Of a DNA stretch of 64,000 nucleotides, positions 18,246-26,347 are shown one piece after another. A model generated the notes under the pieces. That model saw nothing but the letters and a program-made list of their open reading frames with translations. It was not told the DNA's origin and did not search any database. The translations under genes and the position numbers were made by a program. Position 1 is the stretch's first letter. Each line of letters opens with the position of its first letter. The stretch is from Kaistia adipata DSM 17808 (GTDB lineage Bacteria; Pseudomonadota; Alphaproteobacteria; Rhizobiales; Kaistiaceae), in contig NZ_KE383991.1 of the NCBI RefSeq assembly GCF_000423225.1, positions 878,217-942,216 on the forward strand, written 5' to 3'.

Positions 18246-19043
18246 ATGGCAGATCTTCTCGTCAAGCCGGATGCGGGGCATGGCCGCGTCATCCACGTCA
18301 CGCCGCAATCCGCCGGCTGGACCCATGTCGGCTTCGATCTCCACCATCTGAAGCCGGGCCAGGCGGCCGAGGGCAATACGGGTGATCGCGAGGTCTGCCT
18401 GGTGCTCGTCTCCGGCAAGGCCCGCGTCCGCGGCGAGGAAGTCGATTTCGACGTGATCGGCGAGCGCATGTCGCCGTTCGAGGGCAAGCCCTATTCCGTC
18501 TACCTGCCGGCCGACCACGACTGGAGCGTCACGGCGACGACCGAGGTGACGCTCGCCGTCTGTTCGGCGCCGTCCTCCGGCGGCGGCCTGCCGCCCCGCC
18601 TGATCGGGCCGGACCATGTCAGCCAGGAAACGCGCGGCACCGGCACCAATCAGCGCCACGTCACCAACATCCTGCCCGAGGGCGACCCGGCGGATTCGCT
18701 GCTGGTGGTCGAGGTGATCACGCCCGGCGGCCACACTTCGAGCTATCCGCCACACAAGCACGACACCGACAACCTGCCGGCGGAATCGCAGCTCGAGGAG
18801 ACCTATTACCACCGCCTCAACCCGCCGCAGGGCTTCGCCTTCCAGCGCGTCTATACCGACGACCGCTCGCTCGACGAGACCATGCTGATCGAGGACGGCG
18901 TGGTGACCCTGGTGCCAAGGGGCTACCACCCCTGCGCCACATCGCACGGCTACGACCTCTATTACCTCAACGTCATGGCCGGGCCGAAGCGGACCTGGAA
19001 GTTCCACAACGATCCCGAGCATGAGTGGCTGCTGAAGCGCTGA
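18246..19043 (+). CDS. iolB: 5-deoxy-glucuronate isomerase
   Basis: IolB converts 5-deoxy-D-glucuronate to 5-dehydro-2-deoxy-D-gluconate, the substrate of IolC. The 265-residue bicupin has the metal-binding cluster PPHKHDTDNLP followed by LEETYYHR (about residues 167-190) and YHPCATSHGYDLYYLNVMAG towards the end. The ATG at 18246 is preceded by GGGAGACC; the adjoining TTG three bases earlier is less likely. This completes iolCDEB; iolA and a separate iolJ are not in the window. Confidence 0.96.
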   Translation: MADLLVKPDAGHGRVIHVTPQSAGWTHVGFDLHHLKPGQAAEGNTGDREVCLVLVSGKARVRGEEVDFDVIGERMSPFEGKPYSVYLPADHDWSVTATTEVTLAVCSAPSSGGGLPPRLIGPDHVSQETRGTGTNQRHVTNILPEGDPADSLLVVEVITPGGHTSSYPPHKHDTDNLPAESQLEETYYHRLNPPQGFAFQRVYTDDRSLDETMLIEDGVVTLVPRGYHPCATSHGYDLYYLNVMAGPKRTWKFHNDPEHEWLLKR

Positions 19044-19113
19044 GGCATGCGCCTTGCCGTCACCGGCTCGTCGCCCCAGCGGTGGAACGGCCCAACGGCC
19101 GGCCGCCATCCCG

Positions 19114-20757
19114 TCATCGGCGCCACGTCCCCATGCCGTTGCCGTCGAGATAGCCGACGGTGAAGGATACTGCCTTGCCGTCCTTCACCGTGAACTTGAC
19201 GGAGGACAGCGAACCAAAGGGCTGGTTCTCGCCCCGCGGGGCAACGGAGAATTCGTCGTCCGTCCGGTGGGAGAGCTTCAATCTGGCGGCCTTCGGCCCG
19301 GCCGAGAAGTAAAGATCCTGTCCGTCGAGATCGATGCTTGCCGGGCCGAAATAGTCATTGCGATACGTGCCCACATAGGCGGTGGGCGCGCTGGCGGGGA
19401 TGGGGTCGGTCGGGGGCTTGGCGTCGACGAGATCGCCGGCCGGCTCGTAATAATTCAGCAGCAGCGGGTGATACAGCTTGAACCAGTCGCGCGTCGAGGC
19501 GCCATACTGGGCGAAATCCATGAACTGGGTGGCGACGGTCTCCGCGGCCCCGACCGGGCCGGCATTGGTCAGCACGACGATGGCGACACCGGCCGAGGGG
19601 ATCATCTGCATGTTGGTGGCTCCCCCCAACACGAAGGCCCCGGAATGGCTCATCCTCGGCCGCCCATCGGCATCGACGCCGACGTTGAAGCCATAGCCGT
19701 AGAAGCCCGATCGGGCGTCCGGCGCCGGCGCCGGCGCGCTGAAGGCCTGGGCGCGCAGCATTGGCGCCAGGGCTTCGGGGCTGATCCGCGCGCCGCGGAA
19801 CTCTCCGCCGGAGAGCAGGAGCTTCAGCCATTCGGCGAGGTCGACCACATTCGACGAGACACCGCCGGCCGGAGACTGGGCATCGGCATTTCGGTCATAG
19901 AGCGGCTGAAAGCGCCCGTTCTCGAGCGCGTGGAGCACGGTGCGGTTCTTGCGACCGAGGAAATCCGCATGCCGCGAACTGGTGGACGCCATCCCCAGCG
20001 GCACGAACAGCGCCGTGGCGGCGAGATCTTCCCATGCCAGGCCGGAGGCGGCGGCAACCGCCTCGGCGCCGAGGGTGATGCCGAAATTGGTATAGTGATA
20101 CGAAATGCGGAACCGATCGAGCGGCAGCAGGCGCAGCCGCTCCAGGATGGTCTTGCGGTCGAAGCCGAGATCCTCCAGGTCATCGCCGGCCGCGAGCGGC
20201 AGGCCCGAACGATGCGCATAGAAATCGCCGATCGTGGCATTCGCGGTGAGATAGGGCTCGGCGAGCGCAAAGGAGGGCAGGAAGCGCGCCACCTTGTCGT
20301 CCCAGCTGACCGTGCCGCGCGTGACCGCTATGGCGGCGACGGTTCCGGCGATCGGCTTGGACAGCGAAGCGATCTGGAACACGGTCTGCGGATCGACAAG
20401 GGCGTCCTTGCCGAGTTCCCGCACGCCGAAGCCCTGCGCAAACACCGTCTTGCCGCCATGCACGACGGCGACCGCCATGCCGGGGACGCCACTGCGCTTC
20501 ATCGTGTCCCCGACGATCGCGGGAAGCGCGGCAATCCCCTTCTCGATGCCGTCGGGCGCCAGCGCGATCATGTCCTTGGGCGGGATGGCGCCGAGCTCGA
20601 GCGGGATCGCCAGGGGAGCGGGCGCGGTCTCCGCATCGACCGGCGAGGTCGCGGCGATGGCGACGCAGCCGACGAACAGCGCACGAACGAGGGGGCCGTG
20701 AAAGCTGGCGGCGCCATCGCCTCGCGACACCGCCAAGACCGTCCTTTCCATCTTCAT
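19114..20757 (-). CDS. exported serine hydrolase (class C beta-lactamase-like family)
   Basis: The 547-residue protein has an N-terminal export signal (hydrophobic stretch about residues 22-40) and a penicillin-binding-protein-like serine hydrolase domain. The nucleophile motif is SLSK (131-134), the tyrosine motif YTN (222-224), and an HSG triad replaces KTG near residue 395. The last ~110 residues look like the extra C-terminal domain of the EstB/D-aminopeptidase-like relatives. GGGAGGGG precedes the ATG. It converges on iolB and follows the LacI gene on the same strand after 136 bp. The substrate (ester, peptide or amide) is unknown; true beta-lactamase activity is unlikely. Confidence 0.8.
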   Translation of the reverse strand: MKMERTVLAVSRGDGAASFHGPLVRALFVGCVAIAATSPVDAETAPAPLAIPLELGAIPPKDMIALAPDGIEKGIAALPAIVGDTMKRSGVPGMAVAVVHGGKTVFAQGFGVRELGKDALVDPQTVFQIASLSKPIAGTVAAIAVTRGTVSWDDKVARFLPSFALAEPYLTANATIGDFYAHRSGLPLAAGDDLEDLGFDRKTILERLRLLPLDRFRISYHYTNFGITLGAEAVAAASGLAWEDLAATALFVPLGMASTSSRHADFLGRKNRTVLHALENGRFQPLYDRNADAQSPAGGVSSNVVDLAEWLKLLLSGGEFRGARISPEALAPMLRAQAFSAPAPAPDARSGFYGYGFNVGVDADGRPRMSHSGAFVLGGATNMQMIPSAGVAIVVLTNAGPVGAAETVATQFMDFAQYGASTRDWFKLYHPLLLNYYEPAGDLVDAKPPTDPIPASAPTAYVGTYRNDYFGPASIDLDGQDLYFSAGPKAARLKLSHRTDDEFSVAPRGENQPFGSLSSVKFTVKDGKAVSFTVGYLDGNGMGTWRR

Positions 20758-20893
20758 GCCGCCCCTCCCCTTGCACAGGCGCCGATGTCCGGCGCGGCGT
20801 TTCAACCGGATGTTATGCGCCGGCTTGACGTAGCGCCAGCATGGCAAGTCTGGGGGATCTTGCATCGGCTGGCCACCGATACGACACGGTGCG

Positions 20894-21928
20894 TCAGACG
20901 TTCTCGGCCACGTAGAGGTGGAAGGGCAGCAGAACGCGTGCCTCGCCCTCGCCCGCCGCCGGCGTGACGGCGCGCGTCATGATCGCGACGGCCTGTTCGG
21001 CGAGCGCCACAACCGGCGTCGAGATGACCGCGTCGACGACGCCGTCGACCAGCGCGGCGCGGGTCTCCGGCACCAGTTCGTTGCAGACGGCGATAACGCG
21101 GCGATCGGGGTCGGCCTCGCGCAGCGCCGAGACCAGCCCGGCCATGCCGCCGCCGGCGACATAGATGCCGACGAGGTCCGGATTGCGCTTCAGAAGCTCC
21201 AGCGTGCCCTCATGCGCAAGATGCGGATCCTCGAGATTGGCGAGCGGCTCGAGCAGCCGGAATTCCGGCGCATGCTCGCGGAAATAGGCGCGAAAGCTCA
21301 TTTCGGAGAGTTCGTGCCCGACATAGCGGTGGCTGCCGACGAAGATGCCGACGCTGCCCGGCCGCTTCGCCAGTCGCGCAATCGCCCAGGCAGCGGTGCG
21401 GCCCGCCTTGCGGTGCTCGATGCCGACATGACCGATCGACGGCGCCGAGAGCTCGGACAGCAGCGTCAGCACGCCGACGCCGCGCGCCCGCAGCGTCTCG
21501 ACCGCCTCCGTCACCTTCGGATGGTCGGCCGCGACCACCGCCAGCGCATCGACGCGGGCGCCGAGCGCCAGCAGCTTGTCCGCGACGGTGGCGGCCGAGA
21601 TGTCCTCGACGAACTCGACGACCGGCCGCCCGCGCACGGCCTTGACGGCCCGGGTGGCGCCGGCGAGCGCCGCCGCCATCTCCTGGTAGAACGCATCGGC
21701 GCGGCGCTGCAGCAGGAAGCCGAACGTCTTCGGAACCGCCGTCTCCTCGAGCCGCCGCTTCAACAGGCCGGTGCCGTGATAGCCGATCGCCTCGGCCGCG
21801 GCGAGCACGCGCTCGGCCGTCTCGCGCCGGACCGGGGCGCGCTGGTTGAGCACGCGGTCGACCGTGGCGACACCGACCTTCGCCGCCGCCGCGAGGTCGC
21901 GGATCGTCGGCCGGTTCACGCCATCCAT
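20894..21928 (-). CDS. LacI-family transcriptional regulator
   Basis: The 344-residue regulator has an N-terminal LacI helix-turn-helix (TIRDLAAAAKVGVATVDRV, residues 8-26) with hinge helix, then a periplasmic-binding-protein-like effector domain (PSIGHVGIEHRKAGRTAAW and the C-terminal VISTPVVALAEQAV). GGAGGATAGGGC precedes the ATG. It is divergent from the oxygenase genes, and two identical palindromes lie in the 177-bp spacer, so it most likely represses both itself and that operon. The effector is probably a sugar or cyclitol, inferred from the neighbourhood. Confidence 0.9.
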   Translation of the reverse strand: MDGVNRPTIRDLAAAAKVGVATVDRVLNQRAPVRRETAERVLAAAEAIGYHGTGLLKRRLEETAVPKTFGFLLQRRADAFYQEMAAALAGATRAVKAVRGRPVVEFVEDISAATVADKLLALGARVDALAVVAADHPKVTEAVETLRARGVGVLTLLSELSAPSIGHVGIEHRKAGRTAAWAIARLAKRPGSVGIFVGSHRYVGHELSEMSFRAYFREHAPEFRLLEPLANLEDPHLAHEGTLELLKRNPDLVGIYVAGGGMAGLVSALREADPDRRVIAVCNELVPETRAALVDGVVDAVISTPVVALAEQAVAIMTRAVTPAAGEGEARVLLPFHLYVAENV

Positions 21929-21940
21929 GCCCTATCCTCC

Positions 21941-22001
21941 ATGATAGAAACTATCATCAGCGCCCGCAGCATCGTTGAGTTAGCTCGATAGATTCTATCA
22001 T
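21941..22001. promoter_or_regulatory. twin LacI-type operators
   Basis: Two copies of the palindrome GATAG-N3-CTATC occur: ATGATAGAAACTATCAT (21941-21957) and GATAGATTCTATC with flanking AT (21987-22001). The centres are 44 bp apart, about four helical turns, which would allow cooperative or looped binding. The first lies 13 bp before the LacI start codon. Such AT-rich symmetry stands out in this GC-rich sequence. Confidence 0.75.
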
Positions 22002-22105
22002 GCCTCGATTGAGCCGGGAACGGGGCCAGACTAGACTCGCTCCAAACATGAAAAGCGCCGCCTTCCTGCCCGGATGGCCGAGGCGCACCGGCTCCGGAGG
22101 AACAC

Positions 22106-23200
22106 ATGACGGTCGGGTTCACCCCGCGCGACTATTCGCTGATCGGACGCGACACGCGGCTCGCCGAGGAGAACGGCCTGGCGGCGGCGCAATGGTACCA
22201 GTGCCCGATCCCGCGCAAGGAGCTGAAGGAGCTGATGAAGCGCTCCGACGGCCCGGCGCTGCGCGACACGGCGATCTGGTTCGCGGCCCTCTTCCTGTCC
22301 GGCCTCGGCGGTTACTACTTTTGGGGCAGCTGGTGGGCCGTCCCCTTCTTCGCCGTCTACGGCATCCTCTACGGCTCGGCCTCGGATTCGCGCTGGCATG
22401 AATGCGGCCACGGCACCGCCTTCAAGACGCGCTGGATGAACGATTTCGTCTACCAGATCGCCTGCTTCATGATCCTGCGCGAGCCAACCGTCTGGCGCTG
22501 GAGCCACACCCGCCACCACACCGACACGATCATCGTCGGCCGCGATCCCGAGATCGCCGCGCCGCGGCCGCCCGACATCCTCGGCATCCTGCTGAACCTG
22601 TTCGCGCTGAAGAGCAGCTACCTCACGATGAAGAAGCTCTTCATCCACGCGGCGGGCCGGCTGACCGAGGAGGAAAAGACCTACATTCCGGAGATGGAGC
22701 GCAACAAGGTCTACTGGATCGCCCGCGCCTATCTCGCCATCTTCGCCGCCGTCGCCCTCTGGTGCGTCGCCATCGGCTCGATCCTGCCGGCGATGTTCAT
22801 CGGCCTGCCGACGCTCTACGGCGCGCCCTTTGTCGTCATCTTCGGCCTGACGCAGCATGCCGGCCTCGACGAGGACGTGCTCGACCACCGGCTCAACAGC
22901 CGCACGGTCTACATGAACCCGCTGTATCGCTTCCTCTACATGAACATGAACTACCACGTGGAGCACCACATGTTCCCGATGGTGCCCTATCACGCGCTGC
23001 CGAAGCTGCATGCGGCGATCAAGGCGGACTGCCCCACGCCCTATGACGGCCTCTGGGAAGCCTATGCCGAAATCATCCCGACGCTGCTGCGCCAGGTCCG
23101 CGAGCCCACCTATTTCGTCCAGCGGCAGCTGCCGAACCCGGACAAGGCGGTGCCGTACAACCACGGCACGCAGTTCGTCCAGGCCGCCCCGGCCGAGTGA
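22106..23200 (+). CDS. mocD: membrane di-iron oxygenase/desaturase, MocD-like
   Basis: The 364-residue membrane protein carries the three histidine boxes of the fatty-acid-desaturase/hydroxylase superfamily: HECGH (98-102), HTRHH (134-138) and HVEHH (284-288), plus H251 in QHAGLDED. Helices lie near 55-95 and 205-250. The gene is followed by a Rieske ferredoxin and a ferredoxin reductase, the arrangement of mocD-mocE-mocF in rhizopine catabolism, where the system is thought to remove the O-methyl group of methyl-scyllo-inosamine. Here the neighbouring iol genes make a cyclitol substrate likely, but a lipid substrate cannot be excluded. Confidence 0.8.
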   Translation: MTVGFTPRDYSLIGRDTRLAEENGLAAAQWYQCPIPRKELKELMKRSDGPALRDTAIWFAALFLSGLGGYYFWGSWWAVPFFAVYGILYGSASDSRWHECGHGTAFKTRWMNDFVYQIACFMILREPTVWRWSHTRHHTDTIIVGRDPEIAAPRPPDILGILLNLFALKSSYLTMKKLFIHAAGRLTEEEKTYIPEMERNKVYWIARAYLAIFAAVALWCVAIGSILPAMFIGLPTLYGAPFVVIFGLTQHAGLDEDVLDHRLNSRTVYMNPLYRFLYMNMNYHVEHHMFPMVPYHALPKLHAAIKADCPTPYDGLWEAYAEIIPTLLRQVREPTYFVQRQLPNPDKAVPYNHGTQFVQAAPAE

Positions 23201-23330
23201 GGAACGCCCTCGCGCGCTGGCACGGAAACGAAATGCCGGCAGCCGCATCCAACAGGCCGAGGCGCACGACGCCTCCGCCATGCGCAGCGTTGCGCGATCC
23301 GACCCAAGAAGAACGCAGAGCGAGGAAACC

Positions 23331-23660
23331 ATGACCACCACGACCGCCACGCAATGGATCGAGGCCTGCGACGCCGACGACGTCGACGCGGAAGATGTCA
23401 TCCGCTTCGACCATGGCGGCCAGACCTATGCCATCTACCGCTCGCCGGACGACGAGTATTTCGCGACGGACGGGCTCTGCACGCATGAGCAGATCCACCT
23501 CGCCGACGGCCTCGTCATGGATCACATCATCGAATGCCCGAAGCACAATGGCCGCTTCGACTATCGCACCGGCCAAGCGAAGGGCGCGCCGGTCTGCGTC
23601 AATCTGAAGACCTATCCGGTCCGGATCGACGGCGGCAAGATCCTGATCGGTCTGGCCTGA
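23331..23660 (+). CDS. mocE: Rieske [2Fe-2S] ferredoxin, MocE-like
   Basis: This 109-residue soluble Rieske protein has the cluster ligands C50-x-H52 (CTH) and C69-x2-H72 (CPKH, followed by NGRFD). Its size and the CPKHNGRFDYRTG segment match the MocE/naphthalene-dioxygenase-type ferredoxins that pass single electrons to an oxygenase. CGAGGAAACC precedes the ATG. It sits between the di-iron membrane protein and the reductase, 4 bp from the latter, so the three subunits are almost certainly made together. Confidence 0.92.
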   Translation: MTTTTATQWIEACDADDVDAEDVIRFDHGGQTYAIYRSPDDEYFATDGLCTHEQIHLADGLVMDHIIECPKHNGRFDYRTGQAKGAPVCVNLKTYPVRIDGGKILIGLA

Positions 23661-23664
23661 GGCC

Positions 23665-24906
23665 ATGGCCACGCGGGACAGCTTCATCGTCATCGGCGCC
23701 GGCGAGGCCGGCGCGCGCGCCGCGACGGCGCTGCGCGAAGAGGGCTTCACCGGCGCGGTGACGATCATCGGCGACGAGCCGCACGCACCCTATGAGCGAC
23801 CGCCCCTCTCCAAGACGGCGCTCACCGACGACGCCGAGCCGCAGGCGGCGACGATCCTGTCGCCGGAGCGCCGCGCCGAGCACGGCATCACGCTGCGCAC
23901 GGATACCCGCGTGCTTTCGATCGATCGCGGCGCGCACCGGATCGCGCTCTCCGGCGGCGAGGAGCTCGCCTATGACCGCCTGCTGCTCGCGACCGGCGCC
24001 CGGGCGCGACAGGTCTCGGTCGACGGCCTCGCGCGCGACGCCGTGCTGACGCTCAGGACCTTCGACGAGGCCCGCGCGTTGCGATCACGGCTGCGCCCCG
24101 GCCTCCGCCTCGCCATCCTCGGCGGCGGCTTCATCGGCCTGGAGCTGGCCGCGGCGGCACGCGCCCGCGGTGCCGAGGTGACCGTGATCGAGCTGGCGCC
24201 GCGCCTGCTCGCGCGCGCCGTGCCGGCCGATCTCGCCGCGATCGTCGCCGCGCGGCATGCGGCCGAGGGCGTCACGCTGCGGACCGGAACCGGCATCGAC
24301 CGGATCGAGACCGCCGAAGGCGGCCGCACCCTCGTTCTCTCGAACGGCGAGCGGATTGCCTGCGACGCGATCGTCGCCGGCATCGGCGCCCTGCCCGAGA
24401 CGGATCTCGCGGCGCGCGCCGGCCTCGCGCTCGACAATGGCGTCGCCGTCGACGCCCACCTCGCCACGACCGATCCCGACATCTTCGCCGCCGGCGACTG
24501 CTGCTCGTTTCCGCACGCGCTCTATGACGGCCGACGCCTGCGGCTCGAAGCCTGGCGCAACGCGCAGGACCAGGGCAGCGCGGCGGCGCGCGGCATGCTC
24601 GGCGCGCGCGAGCCCTATGCCGCCGTGCCGTGGTTCTGGTCGGACCAGTACGACATCACGCTGCAGATCGCCGGCCTGCCGGACGAAGGCGCCGAGACGA
24701 TCACGCGCGACCTCGGCGACGGCGCGCGGCTCGACTTCCACCTGGCGGAGGACGGCCGGCTGGTCGCGGCGAGCGCGGTCGGCCCCAACGGCAGGATCGC
24801 CCGGGACGTCCGCCTCGGCGAAATGCTGATCGCCAAACGCGCCCACCCCGACCGCGCGGCGCTCGCCGACCCGGCCGTAAAGCTGAAGGGGTTGCTGGCG
24901 GGGTGA
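23665..24906 (+). CDS. mocF: FAD-dependent NAD(P)H:ferredoxin reductase, MocF-like
   Basis: This 413-residue flavoprotein has two dinucleotide-binding folds: FAD at GAGEAG (11-16) and NAD(P) at LGGGFIGLE near 152-160. The second FAD motif is DIFAAGDCC near 272-280, and a reductase C-terminal domain starts with PWFWSDQYD near 322. It would oxidise NAD(P)H and reduce the adjacent Rieske ferredoxin, completing the oxygenase electron chain. It starts 4 bp after mocE. Confidence 0.9.
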   Translation: MATRDSFIVIGAGEAGARAATALREEGFTGAVTIIGDEPHAPYERPPLSKTALTDDAEPQAATILSPERRAEHGITLRTDTRVLSIDRGAHRIALSGGEELAYDRLLLATGARARQVSVDGLARDAVLTLRTFDEARALRSRLRPGLRLAILGGGFIGLELAAAARARGAEVTVIELAPRLLARAVPADLAAIVAARHAAEGVTLRTGTGIDRIETAEGGRTLVLSNGERIACDAIVAGIGALPETDLAARAGLALDNGVAVDAHLATTDPDIFAAGDCCSFPHALYDGRRLRLEAWRNAQDQGSAAARGMLGAREPYAAVPWFWSDQYDITLQIAGLPDEGAETITRDLGDGARLDFHLAEDGRLVAASAVGPNGRIARDVRLGEMLIAKRAHPDRAALADPAVKLKGLLAG

Positions 24907-24951
24907 TCTTGATCCACGTCGAAGGGTGCCGCCGCTATCGGACTTCCAAAG

Positions 24952-25152
24952 CCGTCATTCCTGCGAAAGCAGGAATCCATAGAGCCGAAGCCCCGACGTC
25001 CGGGTAGGCCTCCGAAGCCTCCCGATGCTACGGCTGAATGGATCCCGGCTCGGGGGCCGGGATGACGGCGAGCTTGGAGTGACGGCCGGCGTCCCGCGAA
25101 AAGACGCCAAGGCCCCCCTTCCGCCGTCCTTCCTGCGAAAGCAGGAATCGGC
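24952..25152. repeat. inverted R2 pair plus a third R2 copy
   Basis: A direct R2 copy (CATTCCTGCGAAAGCAGGAA, from 24955), an inverted one ending GCCGGGATGACGGCGAG at about 25074 and a further direct copy (TTCCTGCGAAAGCAGGAATC, from 25130) fill the 366-bp gap between mocF and the isomerase gene. No gene or promoter is visible in the gap. Confidence 0.7.
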
Positions 25153-25272
25153 ACCGACATCCGCCCAGAGCGAGAAGCCATCCGACGCGCCATGGAGCGC
25201 GGCCCTGTCATCCCCCATCGACCGCCGGCGCGGCCGGCGCTAAAACCGGCGCACCATCTCAAGGAACAGCCC

Positions 25273-26115
25273 ATGCAACGTCTGCTCGTCTTTCAATCGC
25301 TCTGGGGTATGCAGCGCCTGAAGGGGCGCACCGCCGATGCCGCGCTGCCCGACATGGTGGCGGAAGCCGCCGCCGCCGGCTTCGACGGCGTGACGAACCT
25401 GTTCTTCACCAAGGAGCTCGCCAAGCCGCTGGCCGATGCCGCCGGCGCCAACGGCATCGAGATCGAGGGCCAGTGCTTCCCGACGACGGTCGAGGAACTG
25501 AAGCCGGCGCTGGAGCTCGCCAACCACTATGGCATCCACCACCTGACCATCCAGCCGGACGTCCGCCCGCGCGCGCTCGCCGAGAGCCTGCGCATCCTCG
25601 AGGGCTGGAACCGCATGGCCGAGGAGTCGGACGTGCCGGTCTATGTCGAGACGCATCGCGGCCGCATCACCAACGACCTCCTGGTGACGCTCGATATTCT
25701 CGACGCCATGCCGGAACTGAAGCTGCTCGCCGATCTCTCGCATTTCATGGTCGGGCGCGAATTTCCCGAGCCGCCGGTGCCGAAGGAGATGGACGACCAG
25801 ATCCGGCAGATCCTCGACCGCTCCTGGGCGGCGCATGGCCGCGTCGCCAGCCCCGAGCAGGTGCAGGTCGAGATCTCGTTCCCGCACAACAAGCCCTATC
25901 TCGACCAGTTCCTCGGCTGGTGGGGCTATCTGTTCGAAAGCTGGCGCCACCGCGCCGGCGCGAACGCCACGCTCTCCTTCACCTGCGAGCTCGGCCCGAA
26001 GCCCTATGCGATCAGCGGCCCGGACGGCTTCGACCAGTCCGATCGCTGGCAGGAGGCGCTGATGCTGAAGGACCTCGTCCGCGAGCTCTGGGAAAAGAAC
26101 CCGGCCCGGCGCTGA
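25273..26115 (+). CDS. sugar phosphate isomerase/epimerase-like TIM-barrel protein
   Basis: The 280-residue protein belongs to the xylose-isomerase-like/AP-endonuclease-2 TIM-barrel group. Metal-ligand-like residues appear in PVYVETHRGRITND (Glu near 124), KLLADLSHF (Asp near 150) and a C-terminal TCELGPKPYA. AAGGAAC precedes the ATG at 25273; earlier in-frame starts run into repeat sequence. It follows mocDEF in the same direction and may act like MocC or IolE on the oxygenase product, or as a cyclitol/sugar isomerase. The specific reaction is not predictable. Confidence 0.75.
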   Translation: MQRLLVFQSLWGMQRLKGRTADAALPDMVAEAAAAGFDGVTNLFFTKELAKPLADAAGANGIEIEGQCFPTTVEELKPALELANHYGIHHLTIQPDVRPRALAESLRILEGWNRMAEESDVPVYVETHRGRITNDLLVTLDILDAMPELKLLADLSHFMVGREFPEPPVPKEMDDQIRQILDRSWAAHGRVASPEQVQVEISFPHNKPYLDQFLGWWGYLFESWRHRAGANATLSFTCELGPKPYAISGPDGFDQSDRWQEALMLKDLVRELWEKNPARR

Positions 26116-26304
26116 ACCGGGCGGGGCTCAGCCGGCGCGGATGGTGTCGCTCTCGGCGCCACGACGATTCCGCCGCAAGTCCACGTGCCGGCAGCGGTCG
26201 CGATCGTCGTGGCGCGAGACGACTGCCGGCGCGAACTCCGGGATTGCGTTTCCCGATCGAGGCCAGCCCGGAGAAACGGGCGCGGCATCGAGAATGTGTG
26301 CTAG

Positions 26305-26321
26305 TTTCGTTTCGCGCTTCG
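26305..26321. promoter_or_regulatory. TTTCG direct-repeat motif upstream of glpR
   Basis: TTTCGTTTCGCGCTTCG lies 26 bp before the glpR start. Similar TTTCG spacing recurs before glpD. DeoR-type GlpR proteins bind repeated TTTCG-like elements in several proteobacteria, so this may be an autoregulatory operator; it is an inference from the shared motif. Confidence 0.4.
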
Positions 26322-26347
26322 ACCGAACCATCCGAAAGCCGACCCCG

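Noticed and set aside
19114-20757. Calling the serine hydrolase an AmpC beta-lactamase
   Set aside because: The KTG motif is replaced by HSG, there is a C-terminal extra domain, and no ampR lies beside it; esterase or peptidase relatives fit better.
22106-23200. Treating the di-iron membrane protein simply as a fatty-acid desaturase
   Set aside because: The histidine boxes allow it, but the dedicated Rieske ferredoxin and reductase, LacI control and iol neighbourhood favour a MocD-type role; the lipid alternative is kept as a caveat.
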